Assembly (NCBI GenBank): GCA_026119855.1 | Contig: JAOWBW010000323.1 | Coordinates: forward strand, 1,178,001-1,242,000 | From: Campanula takesimana | Lineage: Eukaryota > Streptophyta > Magnoliopsida > Asterales > Campanulaceae | Length of the DNA: 64,000 bases | Reading direction: 5' to 3' | In this document: positions 22,201-33,157 of the stretch, in pieces | Layout: each line of letters starts with the position of its first letter | Position numbering within the stretch: the first letter of the stretch is position 1 | Translations under genes and position numbers: made by a program | Notes under the pieces: generated by a model | Databases searched by the model: none | Seen by the model: only the letters and a program-made list of their open reading frames with translations | What the model was told of the DNA's origin: nothing

Positions 22201-22357
22201 TACCTCCTCTTGATTTCTTCCGTGAGGTGAGATAACATGTTAACGCAAATAGGATAGCGCAAATAAATATCCCAACAATTATCCCCAGCAACTCCCAAAC
22301 TTTAAGGCTAAACAAGCCAGTTGTTTGGGACAATCCCGCATTTAGATCATTCGCCAT
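19249..22357 (-). CDS. Receptor-like protein kinase, RLCK-V type, six coding exons
   Basis: Exons on the minus strand: 22357-21690, 21507-21403, 21070-20948, 20869-20699, 20276-20147 and 19491-19249. All junctions are GT/AG, phases agree, and the joined length is 1440 bases (479 residues plus stop). A short N-terminus leads into one membrane segment (about 21-44), a basic stop-transfer (SRKKSRGGR), a variable Ser-rich linker, then a kinase domain: GEGGYG (196-201), the ATP-binding Lys in AVKK (217), HRDIKSSN (313-320), DFG (333-335) and APEY (359-362). All catalytic residues are present, so it should be an active Ser/Thr kinase. It resembles Arabidopsis proteins of the At5g18500/At2g42960 group in sequence, exon pattern and length (about 470-510 residues); its ligand and partner are unknown. 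MITEs lie in two introns without disturbing splice sites. Confidence 0.95.
20341..20594. mobile_element. Stowaway-like MITE in a kinase intron (254 bp)
   Basis: CTCCCTCCCCGTCCCAAAAT and ATTTTGGGACAGAGGGAG flanked by TA at 20339-20340 and 20595-20596, within the intron between the fourth and fifth coding exons. Confidence 0.92.
21589..21668. mobile_element. Short Stowaway-like MITE in the first coding intron (80 bp)
   Basis: CTCCCTCCGTCCCAAAATGA pairs with TCATTTCGGGACAGAGGTAG; TA on both sides. It ends only 21 bases from the splice donor of the first coding exon. Confidence 0.92.
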
Positions 22358-23130
22358 ACTTCAGAATCAAAAGGGTACCTACAAAATAATATAAGTAACA
22401 TGAAAAACATCAACTTTGCAACAAATCAAATACATTTCCCATAATTGTCAGCAACCCCACTTTATTAGTGCAAAACCTAGCCAGTGTTGCTACTAACAAA
22501 CCGAATTCGAGACCAAACAAGAACAAAACATGTACAATCAACAAAATCAAACATCAAGATGAGAATTACAATTGCTTAAAAGAAACAAATCAAGAACACA
22601 AATGTAAACATGATATATTTAGCAATACAAAGAAAATGGTTGATTTCCTTACCTTAAGAAGATGGGATTTAAAGGCTAGATCTCAAAAATTATATCATCA
22701 AACACCACAAATTTTAGATCTCTCACCAAACAAGCCAATCCCCCAAAAGATCACATTCCAAGAAACCAACATCAGCACAGTTCCTGGACAAAACCCAGCT
22801 AAGCAATTACAGTTTCCATCTGGTCTCTACTAAAATGCCAGTCCAAAAACCAAATCTAAGCTGAAATGGAGCTTTCTAATAACAACCCAATTGTCCCACT
22901 TTCTTCTTTAAGAACCCTAACCCTCAAAAATGGAACTACAGCTACACACACAAAAATGTGTGGAAAATGGAGATAGAGAGAGAGAGAGGAGGTGGGAAGA
23001 AAAAATGGAATTATCAAAGGTAGGTGATGAATATACAAAATGGGGTTGGGAAATAGTAAAAGTAAAGCTGAAAATTGGAAGCTACTCAACAAATTTTCTT
23101 TGGTGTCTTCTTGAACATGACTGATTATCA
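22358..23130 (-). promoter_or_regulatory. 5'UTR with intron and proximal promoter of the kinase gene
   Basis: On the minus strand TTTTGTAG at 22379-22386 is an acceptor 21 bases before the start codon, and TTAAG/GTAAGG at 22652 is a matching donor, giving a 5'UTR intron of about 274 bp. The upstream leader has a CT-repeat (CTCTCTCTCTCT, about 22974-22991) typical of plant leaders. I cannot fix the transcription start. Confidence 0.6.
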
Positions 23131-23766
23131 AGAAAATTGTTTACTACTAGTATAATTTATTACCCAAAAAAAACTTTAATTTAATCAAAGTTTCCTCTTT
23201 TAGTGTAGAAACAAGAAAATTGATGGAAATCTATCTTAGTGAGATTCAAATTGAAGTAACAGTTCTTGATATTTATGAAATTAAAAAACAAAGGTGAAAA
23301 AACAGCTTGCTTTGGATAGTGATGGGTGTTGGGGGAGGGGAAAGGGTGTGTGCTTTTGGACTATTGCCAGGTAGGAAGACAAGTGACACTATTACGGGTC
23401 AGTTAGTGGGTCAGTGGGTTTCTTCTGTTTTGGCTAAACTAGTATGACGTCATGCTCCGATCCAAATCTATTCGGCTCTCTTGTTTTCTTCCTTTTTTTT
23501 TGTCAACACAAGAGCTGTGTGTTAATAACATGTTTATATTTTGGTTTTAGGCTAATTTTTACTCATCTGTCCCTAAATTAAATGAATGTTTATTTTGAAA
23601 GAATTATTTAAAAAAATATTAAAAAAAAATACTAATATTTTTATACTTATAAAACTAGTTATTTGAAAAGTGAATAGCATAAATATTTATAAATCTTTGC
23701 AATTTGATTGTATGAAAAGTTGAGATTTTTAGTAAATCTATAAATTGTTACCCAAAACTGAATAAT
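23131..23766. other. Upstream intergenic region of the kinase gene
   Basis: Distal promoter sequence of the kinase, then AT-rich sequence that starts to pair weakly with the region right of 25209. No gene seen. Confidence 0.5.
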
Positions 23767-25209
23767 CATTTCTAAATGTTTTTTGACCTGTTTTTTTTTC
23801 TACATTTCATTATATGTTTATACACAAAAAGTTTATAAGTGAATAATATTTTTAGATAGTTTTTGACTTTTTTTAGAGAGTGTCGTAGATGAAAAATAGG
23901 TACTTGTATTTATTTTGAGACAGATGTAATATTATTTATAAATTTTGAGTAGTTTAAAACAATTGATCATTGTTTATGTAGACACTCACTAGTCACTAAT
24001 ATTCACAAGTTGGTTTCCTTTAAGTATATGTCAAGTCAAATAACTTTAGACTACAACACATAATGAATAGTATACTCCCTCCCTCCGTTTCATTTGAACT
24101 TTCACCATTTTGATGATGGCACGCAAATTATGGAAAGTGTTGAGTGTAAGAAAGGTTGTGAGAGGGAAAATGTTAGTGGGTATGACAAGTGGGGCCTACA
24201 ATTTAAATATTCCCTCCGTCCCACCGCACTTGAGACCTAAGAGGTGGGCAGGCACAATAACTTAAAAAAAAAGGAAAATGTGTGATAGCAAATGAAGAGA
24301 GAAAATGAGTGGGGTTAATAATAGACTGGTTGAATGAATTGTGTGGTGGAAAATGAAGAGGGAGAATTAGGGATGTCAACGGGTCGAATACGGTCCGGAT
24401 ATTGCAAAACCCGTATCCGACCTGAGGCTACCGAACCCGTATCTAAACCCGTCCGTATCCGACGATGTGCAAATCTGAATCCGTCCGTATCCACCCAATT
24501 TTTTTTTTTTATTTTTTTGCTTGGATTCAGATTTGCCCATCGTCGGATACAGGTTCGGTAGTCTCGGGTCGGATACGGGTTTTGCAATATCCGGACCGTA
24601 TTCGACCCGTTGCCATCCCTAATTCTCCCTCTTCATTTTCCACCACACAATTCATTCAACCAGCCTATTATTAACCCCACTCATTCTCTCTCTTCATTTT
24701 CTACCACATTTTCTTTATTTTATTTTTTTCTTAGTTATTGTGCCCACCTCTTAGGTCTCAAGTGAGGTGGGACGGAGGGAGTATTTAAATTATAGGCCTC
24801 ATTTGTCATACCCACTAACATTTTTCCTCTCACAACCTTCCTTACACTTAACACTTTCCATAATTTACGTGCCATCACCAAAACGGTGAAACTTCAAAAA
24901 GAACGGAGTGAGTATACTATTCTTTATGTGACGTAGTCTTAAGTTATTTGACTTGACATATACTTAAAGGAAAACCAACTTGTGAATACTAGTGACTAGG
25001 TGAGTGTCTACATAAAAAATGATCAATTGTTTTAAATCATTCAAAATTTATAAATAATATTACATCCGTCTCAAAATAAATACGGGTACCTATTTTTCAC
25101 TCTCTAAAAAAGGCAAAACTATCTAAAAATATTATTCACTTATAAACTTTTTGTCCATAAACATATAATGAAATGTAGAAAAAAACAGGTCAAAAACATT
25201 TAGAAATGA
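23767..25209. repeat. Concentric palindrome, about 1.44 kb
   Basis: The left arm (23767 to about 24490) is the reverse complement of the right arm (about 24500 to 25209) apart from scattered changes and small indels. Four sets of paired ends nest round one centre: the outer arm; CTCCCTCCCTCCGTTTC/GAACGGAGTGAG (24075-24912); TCCCTCCGTCCCACC/GTGGGACGGAGGGAG (24210-24781); and TAGGGATGTCAACGGG/CCCGTTGCCATCCCTA (24368-24621). The flanks of each inner pair are themselves mirror images. The innermost layer resembles a hAT end but lacks a direct 8-bp duplication. A single inverted duplication explains this better than four insertions at the exact centre. Confidence 0.9.
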
Positions 25210-26417
25210 GTGTAAAACAAGTTTTTCTATAGATTTTCACTTTTTATAAAAGTTTAAAAACATTTATTGATAAGAACTAAAGATTTTACATAAATAATTT
25301 AGAATTTCATGAGACTAATTCATATTAATATTTATTTATTTTTTGTCAAAGATCAATCAACTAACCAAAAAAATATATTTGAATTTTCAATCAATTATTA
25401 ATAACAAATTTAGTATATAAGGATGTTATATTTGAATTTTCATACATTTATTATAAAAAATAATGAAATTAAATATAAAAAGTGAGATTATCTTTTAATT
25501 GTTTCGTGAGAGAAGTGAGACAAATGTTTAGGTGTATCATATTTACATGTGTTTGTCAATCCAATTTCTAATTGGTTTTACATTTTGTAATGTTTAAACG
25601 ATCTATAATTCACACCCTTTTCTAAAATATTGGAATCGGGACAATGTCTTCTTCACCGACGATTTTGCAAATGTGCTTTTTGTTTTGGATATTGTTCACT
25701 TAAGAATCAAAAGTGTTTATCTTAAATGATGAAGAAAAAGCTAAAGTAAAATTATCAAGGCATTATTCCTCTAACGCCCCTTAAAACCAATCCAATTATA
25801 AAGGAGAGCTATTTCATCAATTCCTTTCATGTCAAACTAAAGAATGTTTATTCATTTAAGGCCCATGTTCACATAATAAAATGATGTAAGCCCCATGATA
25901 CCCTTATCCAACAAAAACTTTTAAAACAAAAACACGGTAACCCTCCTCCCTAACCCCAATTTGTTAATTCCCCCTTTCCACAAGCACTACCTCTCTTTAC
26001 CCCTCTTTCCACCCCTTTCATTCTACTCCAGAGACTGTTCTCTTCCCTTTTGCTTCTTCTTCTGTAATGTAAGTTTCGTACAAAAATCTAGACGCGTTTG
26101 GTCTATTTCTTTCTACAACTTTCTACACACCTTTCCCTCTCGTTCTCCTTCTGGTCTGGCGGCTATCCTTCTCCCCATCTTCATATTCTTTGACAACGCC
26201 ACAAGAAAAATATGCTCAATTTCTCTCCACAACATCGTAAATCTCAGTTGCTTCAGTGAAGACAAAACTTCTTGCAGGCCAGGAAGAGAATCAAAGTTGA
26301 ATGTAGTCATTCTTTGTCTCGATCTCCAGCTTAGCCATCGACGACACAGTGAAAAAGGTTTAGTAGACTAATAAACTTAAGGCAATTTTAATAAATTTTG
26401 GATTTATTAGTTTGAAC
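25210..26417. other. Intergenic; CT-rich leader-like stretch, no gene recognised
   Basis: AT-rich to about 25900. 25930-26110 is pyrimidine-rich (CCTCCTCCCTAACCCC, TTCCCTTTTGCTTCTTCTTC) like a plant 5'UTR, but no supported coding exon follows; the open frame here is low complexity. Possibly a promoter or leader fragment of a lost gene. Confidence 0.45.
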
Positions 26418-26859
26418 CAGTGTTCTAAAAGACGGGCACCTAAGCGCTAGTCAGGGGGTGGTCCGTCGCGACTTTCGTCATATCGGTCAAATTAGGCGCT
26501 GGGCGGGCTAGGCGGATCTAGGCGGGTTTGGAGACTAGGAAGATATAGGCGGGCTATGCGGATTTAGTGAAATAAAAAGATTTGTTAATATTTTATCAAT
26601 ATACAACTCCGGTCTGGCCACAAATATAAGAAAAAAACTAACTTTCACATATTAAAATATAAATTAAAAATCTAGGCGCTAAGCGCTGCTCTGTTAGTTA
26701 GGTGTTATTATTTTATTTATAAACGATTATATCTTTACAAAAGTATAAATTAAAAATCATATAATACCTTTGTAATAATTCATTTTTTGTGAAAATCAAA
26801 ATATATTACGTATTATTTTTTGACAAATAACAAATATAAGTGGCATTATTGTTTGATTG

Positions 26860-26895
<36 letters not shown>

Positions 26896-26962
26896 TGCGC
26901 TAATTTCTCGGCCTCGCCCCGCCTAGGCGCTGCTCCGCCGCCTAGCGATTTTTAGAACACTG
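26418..26962. mobile_element. Non-autonomous hAT element (545 bp)
   Basis: CAGTGTTCTAAAAGACGGGC and its right counterpart ending TTTTTAGAACACTG are terminal inverted repeats. The exact 8-bp duplication GTTTGAAC flanks it (26410-26417, 26963-26970). Subterminal GGCGGGCTAGGCGG-type repeats lie inside both ends. No transposase. Confidence 0.95.
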
Positions 26963-27230
26963 GTTTGAACGTTGGATTATGTAATTATTAATTGAATGGA
27001 TTATTATTATTTTAGAAATTTGAGGCATTACAATAGAATTTTGATCATAGTTGTGTTTTTTTTTTTCTATTGTTGACTGATGATTTTGGGTTTGGAAATT
27101 GAGCTTGAGAGTAATATCTCTGAGTTCAAAATTGATTTGACAGGGATGACTCTTGCATTATTTTTCTTTGTTTTACCTCTAAATCTCTCATCTTTTAAGT
27201 TTGAGACACAACTCAAAGAGTTTGTTTTTC

Positions 27231-28342
27231 GGGCAAATTGCCAATTAGTTACCTGAGTTTGTCGTCAAATTTCAATTAGTTACCCAGTTTGTGTTTCGGT
27301 CAATTTAGTTATTGAATTTGTCTTTTTGTTTCAATTGGTGTAAAATCCGTTTGTTTGTCAAAAAACTAACGAAAATTGATGAAAAACGTAACAAAGTTCT
27401 TTCAAAATTGCAATGATCAACCCTAAGGTTTAAATTATTCCATTACACCCCCAAACTAACGAATGTTAAAAGCTATCTTCTTTCTCAAAACCCGGTCATC
27501 ACCACCACCCAAATCCGGCCACTACCATAACCACCTATCTTCTTTCCAGCGGCGATCCTTCCCCTGCACACCATATTTTCCGACAATTGTCCATATTTTC
27601 CGGCGAAAAAAAATCAAAAAATTGGACCAGAAAAAATACGATTCCTGCTTCGTTAACCGTTGGATCGTCTTCAAACTTCTGGGGAATGTTCGCATCACCT
27701 AGGCTCACCTTTTCACCGTTGGGATCTGCCAAAAAATCACCGGAGCGGGAGATAAGTCCGCCGGAAAAAATATGGCGAAAATCTCCCAAAAATCGCCTTT
27801 CTCTCGCTCCGGCGGACTTATCTCCCTCTCCGGTGATTTTTTGGTAGATCCCAACGGTGAAAAAGTTCACCTAGGTGATGCGAACATTCCCCAGAAGTTT
27901 GAAGACGATCCAACGGTTAACGAAGCAGGAATCGTATTTTTTCTGGTCCAATTTTTTGATTTTTTTTCGCCGGAAAATATGGACAATTGTCGGAAAATAT
28001 GGTGTGCAGGGGAAGGATCGCCGCTGGAAAGAAGATAGGTGGTTATGGTAGTGGCCGGATTTGGGTGGTGGTGATGACCGGGTTTTGAGAAAGAAGATAG
28101 CTTTTAACATTCGTTAGTTTGGGGGTGTAATGGAATAATTTAAACTTTAGGGTTGATCATTGCAATTTTGAAAGAACTTTGTTACGTTTTTCATCAATTT
28201 TCGTTAGTTTTTTGACAAACAAACGGATTTTACACCAATTGAAACAAAAAGACAAATTTAATAACTAAATTGACCGAAACACAAACTGGGTAACTAATTG
28301 AAACTTGACGACAAACTCAGGTAACTAATTGGCAATTTGCCC
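27231..28342. mobile_element. MULE-type foldback element with near-identical arms (1112 bp)
   Basis: GGGCAAATTGCCAATTAGTT at the left is matched by AACTAATTGGCAATTTGCCC at the right, and pairing continues for about 530 bases per arm with very few mismatches to a short centre near 27770-27800. The exact 9-bp duplication TTGTTTTTC flanks it (27222-27230, 28343-28351), so this is a mobile Mutator-like unit. The inner ~300 bp of each arm are GC-rich and resemble captured host sequence. Open frames appear as identical copies on the two strands and are not genes. A transcript would fold into a perfect-looking long hairpin. Confidence 0.93.
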
Positions 28343-28587
28343 TTGTTTTTCCCCATAAAAGTTGAGTTTAATTGTTTTTATTAGTATTAGGGCAACTCCA
28401 ACAATGGTCCTTGTACTATAAGGATAAAAATCAAATTTTGATAGAGTATTGAAAGGTTATTATGTGGGACGTAAATAGTATTTTCTTTTAGTTTACCAAT
28501 TTGAATTCCACGTTAAGTTTTTTTTTTTTTTTTTTACACGTTGTCTCGAGTTGTATAGAGTATAGAAGGGTATTATGTTGCTAACAA
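28343..28587. other. Intergenic with possible MITE end
   Basis: Contains GGGCAACTCCAACAATGG at 28390, a phrase seen at the ends of some plant MITEs, with no partner, and a T-run at about 28518-28536. Confidence 0.35.
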
Positions 28588-29185
28588 TAGGGGTGGCTAG
28601 GTTGGTATACCAGGTGTATTTAGTTGTACCGTGTACCAACCAAGTTTAATTTGGTAGACAAAAATACATATCATTACCAACCACCGAAGTCGGTATACCA
28701 ACTTAATTGGTACGATTGATACTTGATTGAAATAGTTGGTACATGGTACTCTCCGAAGTGTAAAGTGAGGTCAAGAAAAGAAAAATAAATCAAATGCTCT
28801 TAAACAATCTTGTTTCTTTTTTTTCAGAACAAGTTTTACTGGACGTAGGTAGCTGTGGAAGGAATTTATCATTTATTTATTATTGATTTTGAGGCTATGT
28901 TTGGTAAACCAGTTGCAGTAGGTAGGCGTAATAAGTGCATTATCATTTTGTAGGATTGAAGAACATTATGACATAACTCAAAAGTAACTAAGTAGATAAA
29001 ATAATCTTCCTTTTATAAGATTAATATTTGAGTGCGTTAATATTTTTTATGGCGGATAAACTCATTTTTTTTGTTAATATATATATGAGGTTTATGCAAA
29101 TGAATTACGTGCAGTGAATGTGTTGGACCCGACAGCCTGTTAATGCAGTCTTACACCCTGGATGTGATCCAATTTCAGACCCTTT

Positions 29186-29608
29186 TTGTACGGCGTGGCA
29201 GGCGGTGCAAAGAAAGGCGGGTTATTTGGACGACCGGGGGAGAAATGGAAAAAACATTCCGGTAGCGCTTCATCACTAGACTATGCGGCGTATGTGTCTT
29301 CTCAAAATTCGACTGAAGAAATGAAGAAAATGAAAAATGATCTCGATGTTAAGACAAAACAACTCGATCAACAATCAAAGAAACTTGATCATTAGGCAAA
29401 ACAAATTGATGAACACAAAGCGTTTATGACAAACATGGCTCCTTTCTTGTCTGAATTAGCACAGAGATGTGGAATGACGATTCTGCTTCCTATTCCTATG
29501 TTTACCTATGCAATTTCATCTACATCTATTTTAGATGGTGCTTCAAATGATCCAACGACGCCATCTCCTTTGAACGGTAATGGTGAGACTGAAGATGAGC
29601 TTCCATAG
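29186..29608 (+). pseudogene. CACTA (En/Spm-type) transposon protein C-terminal fragment
   Basis: About 140 codons with one in-frame stop at about 29393. The product has a basic GGAKKGGLFGRPGEKWKK block, a Ser-rich spacer, then a coiled-coil of heptads (MKKMKNDLDVKTKQLD, QQSKKLDH) continuing after the stop with IDEHKAFMTNMAPFLSELAQ. This layout matches the C-terminal part of the plant transposase family associated with Ptta/En/Spm elements. There is no start region or catalytic domain; the body of the gene is missing upstream. It fits with the CACTA terminus at 30602. Confidence 0.7.
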
Positions 29609-29924
29609 GTAGATCGTATTTTGTTATTTTGCTTCTAAACTACTTGTAACTCTGACTGCGATGGGAATGTTTGACAATCATGTAAGTTTTTGGACAAGTC
29701 TTGACATGGTGATTCCTTTGTAGACTCACTGTAGTGTTTTTTTTTTTTTTTTTTTTTTTTTTTCGATGAAAGACTCACTGTAGTTGAGTACTTGGTATGT
29801 GTTTTGCTTTGGACAAATTAAGAACTTATCTCTATGCATTTTTTTAGTTTATTTTTTTTATTATTTTCAGCATATTAATCATGAATATTATGGGATTTAT
29901 TGCAATATATATATATATATATAT

Positions 29925-30130
29925 CATGAGAACCCAAATATCGTGAGAATCGTGAGACCTTAATGTATCCAATGATGTATCCAAGTGCACATTGGATACA
30001 TTAGTTTTTACCTAATGTATCCAAATAATGTATCCAATGATGTATCCAAGTGAACCATTGAATACATTTATTTTTTTTACCTAATGTATCAAAGTTCTCA
30101 CGATATTTAGGTTCTCACAGGAGCACGACC
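29925..30130. repeat. Small foldback with ATGTATCCAA repeats
   Basis: GAGAACCCAAATATCGTGAG at the left pairs with CTCACGATATTTAGGTTCTC at the right. Between them AATGTATCCAA(T/G) recurs about six times. Probably a MITE inserted in the CACTA relic; an AT run precedes and TATATATGTGTG follows. Confidence 0.75.
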
Positions 30131-30184
30131 CTATATATATGTGTGTGTGTGTGTGTATATATATGTATATATTCAGGTGGGATG

Positions 30185-30602
30185 GGGGTTATTATGCGAT
30201 GGCTATTGCAATCATTTAATGGATGTATCTGCAAAGTTTGCTGCTTAGCGAAACATTTGGCGATTACTATTCTATCGCAAATACCAAAAAAAAGGCGATT
30301 GCATTTTCCATCGTAAATTTATATGAATAGGCGATTGCAACCTCCATCGCATATTTTGCTATTTTCGATGGCATTTAATTATTAGACAAATTTTAAAAAA
30401 GGAAAAACAGGGGTTCTTATGCAATTGCAAAATCCATCGCAAACATATGCGATTGCATTTTCAATCGCATACACTTTTAGTGACTAGGCCTTATACGATA
30501 GACTCCGCGATGGCTAAAACAATCGAAGAAACTTTATGCGATGAGTTTTTTTGTATATGCGATGGGTTCTAGCCGTCGCAAAATGCATTTTTTCTTGTAG
30601 TG
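30185..30602 (+). mobile_element. CACTA transposon terminus with subterminal repeats
   Basis: The right edge reads TTTTTTCTTGTAGTG, the complement of the CACTACAAGAAAA end typical of plant CACTA elements. Before it GCGATGG/CCATCGC and GCGATTGCA units recur at least ten times in both orientations, as expected for subterminal transposase sites. I found no left CACTA end, so the element is truncated. Confidence 0.85.
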
Positions 30603-30978
30603 AAACATGCATTACAATTTTATTGTATAAGAAAATAAATTTAGTAAATATTTTTACTACTTGGGTTGTGAGGAAACTTCAGGTTGATATGCATGCAATG
30701 GGAAAATTATTGTCCTTAGTTTATAAATCAAATACGAATCTCAATCAATCGACATCTTAGTATATAATTAATAATTTAACATTTTTTTTTTTAAATAATG
30801 TTGGTACGTGGTATACCAACCAATGTCAAAAATGTATAATGTGCCAAACAATTTTACAAAATTGGTACATTATACCAACCAAAATTAGATATTTGTACCA
30901 TGTATCAATTTTTGGTATACCAAAATACACTTGGTACAGTTGGTACACTGTTGATTGGTTTGGATTTCTGCCATTTAG

Positions 30979-32381
30979 TGATGGGAAGAGTATTAAACTT
31001 GGAAGCATAGTTGCTACCTTTGATAGTATCGTACTAAAATTTGGTACCACTAATTTTACTATTAGAGCTGCTAATACCAGCTTCCATCTTCTTCTCGATG
31101 GGCTTTCACTTAGCTTGGGATGCTAGTTGCTTAGTCCAATCCTCCCCATTTTAGCCTTTCTACTCCATTTTAATTATTGACCACTACTCCTTCACTATTA
31201 ACTTGAACTTTGACTTAGACATCTTTTTTAGTATTTGGATACTTCACTATTTTACCACATAATTAAATTACGAGTAAACAACCAAATTGAACCGTGTACT
31301 ATACAAATACAACTAAAATAAAATAAAACCAAAATGACATGTGTACTATGTAAACTACCAATCTAACATGCGATACATAAACTAGCCATATCAACCCAAA
31401 TCGTTAGTGGAAGTTAACGGACATTAACAAACGTTAGTAACTTAATGGATATAAGAATCAAATGTTTCAAATAGCCCCATAACCTTATAGATTTGTAACT
31501 TGTTAGTAAACACTAAAATGTCTTATTTACCTTCTTCCCCGACAACCACTACCATCTCACACCACCACCTCCCGCCGTCTCACCATCACCTCACCACCCA
31601 CCACCCACCACTCAATTCCCTTCAAACGCCACCACTAATCAAGAACATAAATCCCATTAAATTCAAAATCAAAACCCTGAAACTTAAATTCATACCTTAA
31701 AATCGTCTTCAAATAGAAACTCTGCACATGTCTCCATGCTTAGCAATTCTAATCTTGGATTAAATTGTGAAATCCCACATACGCACAAACACACACCTAC
31801 GCACAGACGCACATAGACACGCAAATACACACTTACGCACAGATGCAAACACAAAATCTAGATATATTTTGACAAGACTTATTTCCAGATCTAATTTAGG
31901 CGGGGTGGGAGTCGGACATTCAAGGTAGAGGCGGGGAAGAAAGTTGCAGTCAGAGAGGGGAGAAGATGCTAATGATGCCGGAAAGTGGTGTGCAAGGCGG
32001 AAGGGAGATGGGGAAGATGACATAGCGGCATCGCCGAAATTTTATTTTAATGGTCAAAAGTATAAACATTACACATACTGACATACACCCCTTCAACTTT
32101 CACTTTTAATTGCACCAAGTGTTTGATTATTTGCCCACCTTAACTCAACCAAAGTCATGTACTCAGAATTGACTTCTTATTTGTTGTTTCAAATAACCCT
32201 CGTATTCAGGTTTATCTCTCAACGAGTATACGAGTATCTCTTTTTGGAATATGAAAGAGATTTATATAACACGACTTTGTGTAGATAAAATAAAATAATG
32301 ATGCAGCAATCTTGTATTACAAACAAGAAGATGAAACACAACAACAGCCTCATCTGATTGATCAGTTAATAAATTCAGTTG
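30979..32381. other. Intergenic; GC-rich island, no gene recognised
   Basis: 31500-32030 is GC-richer, with runs of CACCACC (31560-31620) and ACGCAC units (31780-31855), like cargo seen in the MULE-type elements nearby. I could not define inverted ends or a target duplication for it. Confidence 0.45.
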
Positions 32382-32666
32382 TTATTTCAAGAAAAGGCAT
32401 GGACTGGAGCTATATCTGCGCATTGAATTGGGTTTGGTGAGAACTTGTGCTCGATCTTGAGCATGGCATGAACGTGCATCTTTGGGCTTTCCGTCTTCAG
32501 TCCCAGTTTTGTTTTGCTCTGGACTTCAAATAAAGAAAACAGACATTCAAAGTAACCCTAGGTTTCCTTTCCAATATGAAAATAACCTGCATATGTATTG
32601 AACGAAATTGTCTCTTTTAGGCATTTCCTCAAACAGCTTGTCAGCACACCTCACTCGAATACACAT
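32382..32666 (-). CDS. Possible small two-exon gene (73 residues), function unknown
   Basis: Two stretches on the minus strand, 32666-32587 and 32523-32382, join in frame across a 63-bp AT-rich GT/AG intron to 222 bases. The product begins MCIRVRCADKLFEEMPKRDN and ends RRYSSSPCLFLK, with a Lys/Asp/Glu-rich middle. KLFEEMPKRD resembles the start of a pentatricopeptide repeat but only one partial copy is present, so it may be a relic rather than a working protein. The intron is short for a plant. It would be transcribed away from the NAC gene with about 490 bp between start codons, possibly sharing a promoter region. A similar phrase (LKLFDEMPKRR) occurs on the plus strand at about 36660-36692. 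Confidence 0.3.
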
Positions 32667-32988
32667 GAAACCATTAGTCCTTGTCTCTCAGCAAATTTTT
32701 GGTTCCAAAATTAGGGTTATTAATTTCACTACTACCCTTGAATTGGGTCAATTTCAATTTCACTAACAGGTAACCAAAAAAAAAAGTGAGAAATTGTTAT
32801 TTGAAAGGACAGAGTAATAAAGCCGTTGGAATTGTATTAATTCCACCACGCGGCAAATTAACGGGAAGGCGCCAACATTAGGAAACCCTAACTTGCGATC
32901 AAAATCTAATGCGATCTCAAGAATCTTACAAAATCAGTTCGAAATTAATTACTTACAACGGTCAGGCGTGGAGATTAGGAAACCGATT

Positions 32989-33157
32989 CCTTTATATTTT
33001 AACCCCCCAGCTAATCTCCATACACATTCTCCTTTCTTCTTCCTCTCACTGTTATCACTCAACGCAGAGAGCAAAATCTTCCCCTGTTCCCCCTTTTTTT
33101 TTTTTTTTTGAGAAAGAATCAGATTTCAAAACCCAGAAAGAAAAGAGTTTGATAATC
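32989..33157 (+). promoter_or_regulatory. Putative TATA box and leader of the NAC gene
   Basis: TTTATATTTTA at about 32991-33001 is a reasonable TATA box. It is followed by a pyrimidine-rich leader and a T-run (33091-33110) before the start codon. This placement means the upstream in-frame extension is non-coding. Confidence 0.5.

Larger units (their letters stand above)
28588..30978. mobile_element. Decayed hAT-like element holding a CACTA relic
   Basis: The left end TAGGGGTGGCTAGGTTGG is followed by GGTATACCA/GGTACCAAC-type units to about 28745; similar units (GGTATACCAACC, GGTATACCAAAATACACTTG) in opposite layout fill 30800-30950. The right terminus is too eroded to define and I find no 8-bp duplication, so the right boundary is approximate. 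The sequence between holds CACTA-derived material. Confidence 0.5.

Noticed and set aside
24315..24674. Frames in the palindrome centre
   Set aside because: Appear in mirrored pairs across the palindrome and encode repeated Arg/Ile/Pro phrases from the hAT-like end.
25961..26371. 136-residue frame after a CT-rich leader
   Set aside because: Composition is Phe/Ser/Leu low complexity, with no splice-consistent continuation or family motif.
27463..28110. Frames with identical 79-residue products on opposite strands
   Set aside because: They arise because the two arms of the foldback are the same sequence inverted; no sign of coding selection.
31270..32140. A further MULE-type element around the GC-rich island
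   Set aside because: Ends pair only weakly and no 9-bp duplication could be found.
32909..33157. N-terminal extension of the NAC frame by 83 codons
   Set aside because: It includes the TATA-like box, CT-rich leader and a T-run giving poly-Phe; the NAC domain starts right after the ATG at 33158.
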